NCBI GenBank assembly: GCA_002339165.1
Contig: DDJS01000126.1
Span: forward strand, 19,195 to 39,004
Source of the DNA: Cellvibrionales bacterium UBA2618
Lineage (GTDB): Bacteria; Pseudomonadota; Gammaproteobacteria; Pseudomonadales; Porticoccaceae
Direction: 5' to 3'
Length of the DNA: 19,810 bases
The notes beneath the pieces are model-generated. The model was not told the origin of the DNA. It made no database searches and was given only the letters and a program-made list of their open reading frames with translations. Below are positions 7,640 through 14,462 of this stretch, piece after piece; the stretch's first letter is position 1; every line of letters starts with the position of its first letter. Position numbers and translations under genes: made by a program.

Positions 7640-8050
7640 ATAAATCATCTCACAATAGTTGCTTTAGCCAATACCAAGTAGTAGCGTAGGGCGCGAATAA
7701 GCGGATTGCAAACAATCTGCCTCGCCCAGACATTGAGCCATCTATGTCGACGGGTGGTTTGCGACCCAAAAAACCAGCATCTCAGCGACGGCCAGCGAAT
7801 AATGACTCTAAATATGCGCCTATTTGCCACACCAATAAAACCGCCGGCCAGGTTGCTCCTCAGACTAAGTAATGGCGCCATACCGATGAATTAGCCGGCA
7901 GGGACTTTCGCAATACAGCATGATTCGTTAAAGTTACGCTGTCGAAACCCGATTTAAGCATGATTCGTTAAAGTTATGCTCTCGACATCCGATTTAAGAT
8001 AGAAGGGTCGGATATATAGAAATCGGCCAACAGCACTAAAGGATGTTCCT
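7640..8050. other. Gene-poor region carrying tandem repeats
   Basis: About 400 bp separate the exported ABM-like gene (-) from the small coiled-coil gene (+). A 78-codon frame on the minus strand (7645-7881) abuts the ABM gene but is rich in Trp, Arg and Cys and has no recognisable motif, so it is not called. The right end holds two tandem 40-bp repeats described separately. The promoter of the plus-strand gene is presumably in or beside those repeats. Confidence 0.4.
7918..7997. repeat. Two tandem 40-bp direct repeats
   Basis: Unit 1 (7918-7957) and unit 2 (7958-7997) are directly adjacent and match at 36 of 40 positions. Each begins GCATGATTCGTTAAAGTTA and ends CCGATTTAA. The differences are single bases in the middle. 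The array ends 53 bp before the GTG start of the downstream exported protein, a position suitable for a promoter duplication or paired regulator sites. No third copy was found, although GAAAATCCCGTTTAAG near 8479-8494, after the gene, partly resembles the repeat end. Confidence 0.85.
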
Positions 8051-8470
8051 GTGAACAGTAGCTTGCGACATATATTGGCGTTGATAGCCGCGATGCTTTT
8101 GGCTTTTACCAGCCAAAGCATGGCCCATAAGCCCTATGAAATGGGTCGCATGACGCAAACTATCGATGTACTCACCAAACAACTAGCGGACGCCAACACC
8201 AAAATTAGGCGGCTCGAAGCGTCCATGACTAAGAGCCGCGGACGCGGTACTGCAAAAATGGCCAGCAGTTGTGATGTCGGCGACGCCCGTGCCAACGTGT
8301 CGATGGCCAAAGGCAACCGCGGCAAGGGTGATGCGCTTGAGACTTGGCTTAAGGCCTACGGTAAGTCTTGCTCGCCTCAGGACTTGACCCAACTGCGAAG
8401 CCTTGCCAGCGAACTATTTTACGACGATCCATCGCTCCAGCTCATCGATTTATTCTCGGGGTCTCGCTAA
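8051..8470 (+). CDS. Small exported coiled-coil protein, unknown function
   Basis: The 139-residue product starts with GTG at 8051, with AAAGGA seven bases upstream; an ATG at 8043 reads only three codons. A signal peptide (MNSSLRHILALIAAMLLAFTSQSMA, cut after Ala25) is followed by a short coiled coil (about residues 34-58, with heptad-like MTQTIDVLTKQLADANTKIRRLEASM). A Gly/Lys-rich linker and a C-terminal helical part come next. Two cysteines (in SSCDVG and KSCSPQ) could form a disulfide in the periplasm. No family is recognised. The tandem repeats just upstream suggest specific control of this gene. Confidence 0.65.
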   Translation: MNSSLRHILALIAAMLLAFTSQSMAHKPYEMGRMTQTIDVLTKQLADANTKIRRLEASMTKSRGRGTAKMASSCDVGDARANVSMAKGNRGKGDALETWLKAYGKSCSPQDLTQLRSLASELFYDDPSLQLIDLFSGSR

Positions 8471-8627
8471 TCATCGCTGAAAATCCCGTTTAAGTGATGC
8501 GCCTAACACTTTTTATCGTAAACGATCTATCTCAAGCAGTGAAATGCATAACTAACACTGTGACAACTGTTTCGCCGGCTCAAGCCTCCAAGCGCGAGCG
8601 ATTGAGTGCATTAGGCCAGTCTCAGTA
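8471..8627. other. Convergent intergenic region
   Basis: These 157 bp lie between the stop codons of the coiled-coil gene (+) and the DASS transporter (-). A short palindrome ATCGTAAACGAT (8514-8525) follows a TTTTT run, but it is too small for a confident terminator. Nothing else is seen. Confidence 0.3.
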
Positions 8628-10097
8628 TTAACCAAAGAACAATGGCGCCCACCACAACGCCACCGCGGTTAGCAGCGCCATGCCGGTGCAGTTGAGGAGT
8701 AAACCCGCGCGCGCCATCTGCGGTATGCTAATCAACCCAGACGAAAAGGCGATGGCATTGGGAGCGGTGGCCACGGGCAGCATAAAGGCACAGCTCGCCG
8801 CCAGGGTAACCGGCACGCAGAGCACCATGGGGTCGATCCCAGATTCGATGGCCATGGCACCAATCACCGGCAAAAAAGTCGCAGTGGTAGCGAGGTTACT
8901 TGTCATTTCGGTTAAAAAGATCACCAATGCGGTGGCACCCAAGATCATTGCAGCGACGCCAAATAGCGCCAGCGGTGCCAAACCCTCACCCAACCATTGC
9001 GCCAACCCCGAACTGGCAATGGCGGAGGCGAGGCTTAGCCCACCGCCAAATAGCACCAAAACACCCCAGGGCAACTGTGAAACGTCCTCCCAAACCAGCA
9101 ACTGTGATTGTTGCCGGTCACCACTCGGCAACACAAACAGCGCAATCGCCCCCATTAGGGCGATACCGGTGTCGGACAAGCCATCGATCGATAGCCCGGT
9201 CGCTAATGGACGGCGCAACACCCACCCCAGCACCACCAATAAAAATACCGCGGCGACGCGCTTTTCGGCGGCAGTCATCGGGCCCATTTCACGGTAGAGC
9301 CGAGTCAGATGGTCTTGGGCTACTTCGCTCGCGGGCACATCGACGTGAAAAACTTTGCGCGTTAACAACCACCAAGCACTCGGCAATAGCACGCAACTCA
9401 CCGGAACACCGACCATCATCCAGTCGATAAAACTTATCTCTATGGCATAATTGTCACTGACAAACGCGGCCAAAAGCGCATTTGGCGGGGTACCGATCAA
9501 GGTCGCCATCCCGCCAATAGTCGCCGCATAAGCCAAGCCTAAAAGCATCGCCACCTGAAAATCTCGCTGTCCCTGATGGCTAATATTAGCCACCTGACCC
9601 AGAACCACGGACACCACCGACAGCGCAATAGGCATCAACATCATGGTCGTGCTGGTATTCGTCATCCACATTGAAAGCAGCGCAGCCACCAGCATAAACC
9701 CGCCAATAAGGCGGCCGCCATCGGTGCCAGTACGCGACAGAATTGCCAGCGCAATGCGTTGATGAAGGTTCCAGCGCTGGACCGCCAAAGCCAACACAAA
9801 GGCGCCAAAAAAAAGATAGATAATGGGATTCGCATAGGGCGCGGCGGCCTGCTTCAACGAAGTGATGCCCAGAATATCAAAGCTAATCAGTGGTAATAAC
9901 GCGGTGACCGCTACGGGCACCGCCTCGGTCGCCCACCAGATCGCCATCCATAGGCCGATTGCGGCGGTTAACCAAGCAACGCTTGACATGATCTGCTGTT
10001 CGCCGTCGAGCAGTAGCATAAAAAGGCACAGGCTGGGACCCAACATCAGACCCATCATCTGATAAGGCGCGCGTCGCTTTTGCTCTAAGCCCTGCAT
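8628..10097 (-). CDS. DASS/SLC13-type Na+-coupled dicarboxylate transporter
   Basis: This inner-membrane protein of about 489 residues matches the divalent anion:Na+ symporter family (VcINDY, SdcS, SLC13). It has the first substrate/Na+ loop WMTNTSTTMM (about residues 146-155, the SNT-type motif with Thr for Ser). The family's IGTPPNALL signature lies near 200-208, and the second half carries EMTSNLATTATFLPVIG (about 396-412), the second SNT motif. Known members take up succinate, malate, fumarate, citrate or sulfate. The frame extends upstream to 10241, but the added 48 residues are not membrane-like. The ATG at 10095-10097 (MQGLEQKRRAPYQMM) gives a normal family length and a positive-inside N-terminus. 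No partner genes adjoin it. Confidence 0.9.
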   Translation of the reverse strand: MQGLEQKRRAPYQMMGLMLGPSLCLFMLLLDGEQQIMSSVAWLTAAIGLWMAIWWATEAVPVAVTALLPLISFDILGITSLKQAAAPYANPIIYLFFGAFVLALAVQRWNLHQRIALAILSRTGTDGGRLIGGFMLVAALLSMWMTNTSTTMMLMPIALSVVSVVLGQVANISHQGQRDFQVAMLLGLAYAATIGGMATLIGTPPNALLAAFVSDNYAIEISFIDWMMVGVPVSCVLLPSAWWLLTRKVFHVDVPASEVAQDHLTRLYREMGPMTAAEKRVAAVFLLVVLGWVLRRPLATGLSIDGLSDTGIALMGAIALFVLPSGDRQQSQLLVWEDVSQLPWGVLVLFGGGLSLASAIASSGLAQWLGEGLAPLALFGVAAMILGATALVIFLTEMTSNLATTATFLPVIGAMAIESGIDPMVLCVPVTLAASCAFMLPVATAPNAIAFSSGLISIPQMARAGLLLNCTGMALLTAVALWWAPLFFG

Positions 10098-10373
10098 GTG
10101 GCTGACATTCTCATAATCGTAATACCCATCTGATTGGCACGCAATCTGCCATGCGGCAGTGTAGTTTGCAAATTTTATTGCGCCGCCTAAACCACCCGTG
10201 TGCGGTCGCGAACTGTGAAATCGGCACTCGATTAATGTCACAAAGCCGAGCGGTGTTCAGGCAATCGGCAATCTAATACAAATCGGTGAGACAGCAGCGC
10301 GAGGGACATTGGCTACCCCAACGCCAAACGGTTCTGGCGGGGTTTATCGGCGACGTGAAAATCGCTTGTAAAA

Positions 10374-10392
10374 AGAGGCTAACGTAGCCTCT
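10374..10392 (-). terminator. Terminator-like hairpin facing the minus strand
   Basis: AGAGGCTA (10374-10381) and TAGCCTCT (10385-10392) form a perfect 8-bp stem with a 3-base loop. On the minus strand the stem runs into TTTTT followed by ACAAGC (rho-independent form). On the plus strand it is preceded by A residues and has no T-run after it. An overlapping palindrome CCTCTAGAGG (10388-10397) could compete with the stem. No minus-strand gene lies directly upstream: only the antisense strand of the aldehyde dehydrogenase and its promoter. Confidence 0.5.
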
Positions 10393-10547
10393 AGAGGTGT
10401 ATTACGAGTCCTAGAAGCTGCGACTAAACAGCCCGCAAATGCCCCCATGGTAACTCGCTAAGCGCGCTAAAATGGTGGGGCGAACCGACGGATAGCGACA
10501 ATCTTCCTCGATGAAGCCGCGCAACCGACCCACCCATCGGCGGTTTT

Positions 10548-10576
10548 TTGCCGAACTCGGGCGATTGGTTTAGAAT
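10548..10576 (+). promoter_or_regulatory. Predicted sigma70 promoter of the aldehyde dehydrogenase
   Basis: TTGCCG (-35, 4 of 6 consensus bases) and TAGAAT (-10, 5 of 6) are separated by exactly 17 bp. Transcription would begin near 10583, leaving a leader of about 25 bases before the ATG at 10608, with GCGAG about 9 bases upstream as a weak ribosome-binding site. Confidence 0.55.
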
Positions 10577-10607
10577 CGTGGCTTCACTCTACTGGCGAGA
10601 ATAACTT

Positions 10608-12104
10608 ATGACCACAGCTTACAAACCGACACCCGCGGTGGCGTCTTTTTTAGCGCGCGAGCATCAATTGTTGATCGGAGGCGAGTGGTTAGAAGCCTGT
10701 TCAGAGAAACGTATCGAGGTGCTAAATCCGGCTGACAAAAAGGTCATATCGAGCGTCGCTGAGGCCGGTAGTAAAGACGTAGATCGGGCGGTAGAGGCCG
10801 CTCGAAAGGCTTTTGACAGTGGCAGTTGGAGTGACATTGCCGCGGCGCAGAGAAGTAAAATCCTGTGGCGTTGGGCCGATCTCATCGAGCAAAATGCCGA
10901 TCAGTTGGTGGAATTAGAGGTTCTCGATAACGGCATGCCGATGATGCTGGCGAGAGGGTTTTTAGACTATGGCGTCGGTTGGATACGATACTATGCCGGC
11001 ATGTGCGACAAAATCACCGGCAAAAATCTGTCCGATGTCATATCCTCCAGCGATGCGCGCTTCCACGCTTACACGCAGCTCAAGCCGATCGGTGTCGCGG
11101 CGCTAATCCTCCCCTGGAACGGGCCTATCGGGCTGTTTTTAATCAAGACTTCACCCGCGCTCGCCGCTGGCTGCGCCTGCGTAGTCAAACCCGCAGAGAA
11201 CACCCCGCTGACGGCGCTTCGTATGGCCGAATTGGCATTGGAGGCGGGTATTCCAGAGGGCATATTAAACGTGGTGACCGGCTTTGGCGCGGCGGGCGAA
11301 GCACTGGCTCATCACCCCTCTGTGGACAAAATTTCGTTTACTGGATCGACCTCCGTCGGCAAGCAAATCATTCGCGCCGCCAGCGGTAATTTAAAGCGCG
11401 TAACGCTGGAATTAGGCGGTAAATCGCCGTGCATCATTTTCGATGATGCCGATCTCGAGGAAGCCATTCCCGCAGCGGCAATGGCGATATTTCTCAACAG
11501 TGGGCAGGTATGTTTTGCCGGTTCGCGCCTCTACGTGCACCGCCGTGTATATGATCGAGTCATCGCTGGTATCGCCGACTTCAGCCAGAGCCTTAAAGTC
11601 GGCAATGGCATGCATCCAGAAACTATGCTCGGGCCATTGATCTCGGAACAACAGTTGCGGCGGGTCAATCAAATGGTCGATCATGGCCGTAACGAAGGCG
11701 CGGAAATAATCACCGCCAAGATGCCCCTGAGCGATGAAGGGTTTTTCTTTGCGCCAACAATTTTTGCCAACGTCACCGCTGATATGTCGATCGTCAAAGA
11801 GGAAATTTTTGGACCGGTATTGGTCGCTACACCATTTGATACCACCGAGGAAGTATTGGCCCTAGCCAACGATACTCAGTATGGCCTCGGTGCTGGGGTA
11901 TTCAGCAACAACATCAATCGCGTTCATCGAGTTGCTGAGAAACTGCAGTCGGGTAATGTCTGGGTCAATCACTACGGTGGCATGCAGTCGAGCATGCCAT
12001 TTGGTGGCTTTAAGCAATCTGGTTGGGGGCGCGAACTCGGCGAGGATGGTTTTTTAGCGTTTACCGAACAAAAGTCGGTCAGTATTCAGTTGCGCGACAG
12101 CTAG
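10608..12104 (+). CDS. NAD(P)+-dependent aldehyde dehydrogenase
   Basis: This 498-residue soluble enzyme is a full-length ALDH-superfamily member that oxidises an aldehyde to its carboxylic acid. The Rossmann-fold motif FTGSTSVGK lies near residue 243. The general base Glu268 is in VTLELGGKSPC, the catalytic nucleophile Cys302 is in NSGQVCFAGSR, and the oxyanion asparagine is in LPWNGP (near residue 171). EEIFGPVL and the C-terminal MPFGGFKQSGWGRELG complete the set. The substrate cannot be read off; relatives include betaine-, phenylacetaldehyde- and vanillin-type dehydrogenases. It is monocistronic, driven by the promoter just upstream. It is convergent with the OYE-family gene, with which it shares the CTAG stop site. 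Confidence 0.95.
   Translation: MTTAYKPTPAVASFLAREHQLLIGGEWLEACSEKRIEVLNPADKKVISSVAEAGSKDVDRAVEAARKAFDSGSWSDIAAAQRSKILWRWADLIEQNADQLVELEVLDNGMPMMLARGFLDYGVGWIRYYAGMCDKITGKNLSDVISSSDARFHAYTQLKPIGVAALILPWNGPIGLFLIKTSPALAAGCACVVKPAENTPLTALRMAELALEAGIPEGILNVVTGFGAAGEALAHHPSVDKISFTGSTSVGKQIIRAASGNLKRVTLELGGKSPCIIFDDADLEEAIPAAAMAIFLNSGQVCFAGSRLYVHRRVYDRVIAGIADFSQSLKVGNGMHPETMLGPLISEQQLRRVNQMVDHGRNEGAEIITAKMPLSDEGFFFAPTIFANVTADMSIVKEEIFGPVLVATPFDTTEEVLALANDTQYGLGAGVFSNNINRVHRVAEKLQSGNVWVNHYGGMQSSMPFGGFKQSGWGRELGEDGFLAFTEQKSVSIQLRDS
12101..12104. other. Shared palindromic stop codon site (CTAG)
   Basis: The four bases CTAG give TAG on each strand, so they end the aldehyde dehydrogenase (+, 12102-12104) and the OYE-family gene (-, 12101-12103) at once. 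The two genes leave no room for an intergenic terminator. Confidence 0.9.
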
Positions 12105-13585
12105 TCACTCGGACTGTTGATCGCCCGTTTCCAGAGCGGTGCGATCAATCGCCGCTTGCCGTCATGGCTCATCGCTACGCTGTCGGCCTGTTCGTCGACT
12201 TCGAGTTCCTTGCGATCCCAGAGTTCGCACGTCACCTGCTTATGTTTTTGGTCGAGGCCCTCGCAGTAATTACTGTAACGGCACAATACGACCTGATCGC
12301 CAAAACCACCGCGAACTTTCTCAAACCAATCCGGATCGGCGAGCGCCTGTCGAGCAAACCCGACAATATCCGCCTGACCGCGCTCTAACACAGTTTCAGC
12401 CTGACTAAACGTGTGCATACCCCCAGCCATGATACAGGGCGTTTGCAGGCCCTCGGAGCACAGCCGTTGGCGAATCAGCGCCACCGGATCGACGTTGCGC
12501 CCAAACGGACCAAAATCGTCAGAGATAAAGCTCGGCATGCATTCATAACCGCTTTGACCGGTGTATGGATAGGCAGCCCAACCCACTTTGGGCTGTTTAG
12601 CATCGTCAAATTTACCGCCGCGGGAAAAGGATAAAAAATCCATGCCGGCGGAGGCGAACTGTTCGGCAAAAAACAACGCATCGTCGAGGCCACTGCCCGA
12701 CGCACATATTTCATCGGTCAGAAAACGACAACCGACGACAAAATCCCGATCGGTGGCACTGCGAACGGCTCGGTAGACTTCCAGAGGCAGTCGAACCCGC
12801 GCGACGGCGGGCCCGCCATAACCGTCATCGCGAACATTACTGGCGGATAAAAAAGACGCCATGGTGTAGGCATGTGCATAGTGCAGTTCAACACCGTCAA
12901 AACCCGCTTGCTCTGCCCGTCGCGCGGCGTCGGCAAACAGCGTCGGCAAGCGTTGTGGCAGTCGGGCAATTTCGTCGAGCTGGGTATCGGTGACCCGCTG
13001 GCGATAACCAAAACTAAGATCTTCCCATTCTTTGGCCGACAAAACAGTCTGCAACTGGTCGTCATCCAACCCTTGAATCGTCTCGCGTACCACAGCGGGG
13101 GAAGCCCCTGGCATATCTAGCACCTGCGCGTGCCGGTCGGTCACATCGAGAAATCGCTCGAGGTACTTCTGCCTGTCTGGGCGCTTGCGAATGGTCAAGA
13201 AATCAATCAGTTGAATAAACACCTTGGTCTGTCCGCCACTCGCTGCGCGAATGGTGTCAACCAGCTTGGTCAGACCTTCGATATAGCGGTCATCGCCAAT
13301 CCGTAACAAGGGTCCGCTGGGGACATCACGGATGCCGGTGGCCTCGATGACAATAGCTCCGGGACGACCCACCGCAAAGCGCCGGTACCAGTCGAGCACA
13401 TCAGCGGTGACTTCGCCCTCCTCGTTGGATCGCCACGGCACCATTGCCGGAACCCATGTTCTCTGGCTCAGAGTGATCGATCCAACGCTTATCGGCGAGA
13501 AAAGTCGCGATGCCGCGGCATCCTCACGGCTAGGCCACAGGTCATCGATGGGTTTGTATTTGATTCGCTCTGGCGGTTTCCACAT
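12101..13585 (-). CDS. Old yellow enzyme-family NADH:flavin oxidoreductase
   Basis: This 494-residue FMN-dependent TIM-barrel protein belongs to the OYE/2,4-dienoyl-CoA reductase family. Seen: the N-terminal strand LFSPISVGSITLSQRTWVPAM, the active-site pair in ELHYAHAYTMASFLS (His-x-x-His, about residues 235-238), RDDGYGG, and the phosphate-binding GFARQALADPDW near the end. It lacks the C-terminal FAD/NAD domains of 2,4-dienoyl-CoA reductase. The usual CxxC-type Fe-S cluster segment is replaced by widely spaced Cys435, Cys441 and Cys453. The frame extends to an ATG at 13642, but the ATG at 13583-13585 has GAGG eight bases upstream and directly precedes the conserved part. It is 64 bp downstream of the MarR gene and probably co-transcribed. 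Reduction of an activated double bond is the likely reaction; the substrate is unknown. Confidence 0.85.
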   Translation of the reverse strand: MWKPPERIKYKPIDDLWPSREDAAASRLFSPISVGSITLSQRTWVPAMVPWRSNEEGEVTADVLDWYRRFAVGRPGAIVIEATGIRDVPSGPLLRIGDDRYIEGLTKLVDTIRAASGGQTKVFIQLIDFLTIRKRPDRQKYLERFLDVTDRHAQVLDMPGASPAVVRETIQGLDDDQLQTVLSAKEWEDLSFGYRQRVTDTQLDEIARLPQRLPTLFADAARRAEQAGFDGVELHYAHAYTMASFLSASNVRDDGYGGPAVARVRLPLEVYRAVRSATDRDFVVGCRFLTDEICASGSGLDDALFFAEQFASAGMDFLSFSRGGKFDDAKQPKVGWAAYPYTGQSGYECMPSFISDDFGPFGRNVDPVALIRQRLCSEGLQTPCIMAGGMHTFSQAETVLERGQADIVGFARQALADPDWFEKVRGGFGDQVVLCRYSNYCEGLDQKHKQVTCELWDRKELEVDEQADSVAMSHDGKRRLIAPLWKRAINSPSD

Positions 13586-13649
13586 AGCTGGCACCTCAAC
13601 ATAAAAAGCGCTCGCGGCGCATTGCCCCGCGAGCGGCGGCACGCAAACT

Positions 13650-14183
13650 CTACAATCCAGCTAAGCGGACTGCCACGGTGCTCTTAACCTTACCTAATAA
13701 GCGCTTTAGTTCGCCCACTTCGCAGGCCTCCAACTGACTAAACATCGCCATAATCCACTGCTCGTGACTGGCCGCCATGGCAGTAAATTCGGTACGCCCT
13801 CGAGCGGTTAGATTGACCACGAATGAGCGTCGATCGGTGGGTAGACTAACGCGACTAATCAGACCATCGCGCTCCAATTGACGGGCAATACCAGAGACAT
13901 TTCCGCCTGACACCATCGTTCGCTTTGACAATTCGCTCATGGTCAGTCCGTTCGGCGAGCGCTCCAACTGCGCAAGAAAATCGAACCGCGGCAGAGTAGT
14001 ATTGCACTCCTCGCGCATTGCTGTGCGCAATTGTCCTTCGATTAGGTTTGAACAGGTTAACAGGCGCAACCATAATTTGATCGAATGATGGTCCTCTTCG
14101 ATCAATCGCGTCTCGTGGTCGGACTGACCGATAGTGGAATTAGTTCGATCTGGCCCATCACTGTCAACCATTTGCTTTCTCAT
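13650..14183 (-). CDS. MarR-family transcriptional regulator
   Basis: This 177-residue DNA-binding protein has the MarR winged helix-turn-helix layout. A helical dimerisation part comes first, then PRFDFLAQLERSPNGLTMSELSKRTMVSGGNVSGIARQLERDGLISRVSLPTDRRSFVVNLTARGR (HTH plus wing, with the DRR wing tip typical of the family), and a C-terminal dimer helix. Such proteins are usually repressors released by aromatic acids or their CoA thioesters. The frame reaches 14219 through a TTG; the first ATG at 14181-14183 is preferred, with GAGG 12 bases upstream (rather far). It lies between the OYE gene (downstream, same strand) and the divergent operon, which is the classic setting for control of both sides through the palindrome at 14318-14361. 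Confidence 0.9.
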   Translation of the reverse strand: MRKQMVDSDGPDRTNSTIGQSDHETRLIEEDHHSIKLWLRLLTCSNLIEGQLRTAMREECNTTLPRFDFLAQLERSPNGLTMSELSKRTMVSGGNVSGIARQLERDGLISRVSLPTDRRSFVVNLTARGRTEFTAMAASHEQWIMAMFSQLEACEVGELKRLLGKVKSTVAVRLAGL

Positions 14184-14462
14184 TCTCGTACAAGTCCTCA
14201 ATGGGCTAATTTCAATCAACCGACACGCGCGTCATTATAATCTATGGAACACGTGATTAGCTGACCGATGGATAGAAAAAGCGCCATCCAAAGCGTCTCT
14301 ACAGACTGATGTGCGCTAGTATACAGCAACTATTTTAAATATAAAGTAATTGCTGTATGCTGTGATCAAGTTAGACTAGTTTAGACTTAAAACATTGCTC
14401 GATTAGCTGCTGTCGCAGAAGATTCAGCAGACCACAAACGACGGACAAATCAGAGGTTTTCA
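14184..14462. other. Divergent promoter region of marR and the CoA-type operon
   Basis: These 279 bp contain an ATTATAAT element (14234-14241), usable as a -10 box on either strand, a CACGTG site (14249-14254) and a large operator-like palindrome (14318-14361). TTAGACT occurs twice ten bases apart (14371-14377 and 14381-14387). The first gene of the operon has AGAGG at 14452-14456, six bases before its ATG. No exact -35/-10 pair could be fixed. Confidence 0.5.
14318..14361. promoter_or_regulatory. 44-bp near-perfect palindrome, probable MarR operator
   Basis: The outer arms ATACAGCAA (14321-14329) and TTGCTGTAT (14350-14358) are perfect 9-bp inverted repeats. The symmetry continues on both sides and through the AT-rich centre, with 18 of 22 half-site positions matching. 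It lies between marR and the divergent monooxygenase operon, about 100 bp from the operon start codon. MarR proteins bind such palindromes as dimers, but this length would fit two dimers or one large site. Confidence 0.7.

Larger units (their letters stand above)
10098..10607. other. Long non-coding region between DASS transporter and ALDH
   Basis: These 510 bp hold no convincing protein gene; the upstream extension of the transporter frame covers only the first 144 bp. The region does contain a perfect 8-bp hairpin at 10374-10392 that is terminator-like only on the minus strand. It also has a good sigma70 promoter for the aldehyde dehydrogenase at 10548-10576. A TTTTTT run lies at 10544-10549 after a weak stem (CCGA/TCGG). 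A small RNA here is possible but not shown. Confidence 0.4.

Noticed and set aside
7645..7881. 78-codon minus-strand frame overlapping the ABM-like gene by ATGA
   Set aside because: The ATGA overlap looks operon-like, but the product is rich in Trp, Arg and Cys, has no recognisable motif or signal, and lacks a clear ribosome-binding site.
8680..9297. 205-codon plus-strand frame opposite the DASS transporter
   Set aside because: It is antisense to conserved transmembrane segments and shows the low-complexity Ala/Pro/Thr composition of a shadow frame.
10098..10241. N-terminal extension of the DASS transporter
   Set aside because: The 48 extra residues are not membrane-like and make the protein longer than usual for the family.
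10525..10549. Possible plus-strand terminator CCGA/TCGG followed by TTTTTT
   Set aside because: The stem has only four base pairs and a loop of eight, and its T-run overlaps the -35 box of a better-supported promoter.
13586..13642. Longer start of the OYE-family gene
   Set aside because: The ATG at 13585 has a GAGG ribosome-binding site and matches the conserved start; the extra 19 residues do not look conserved.
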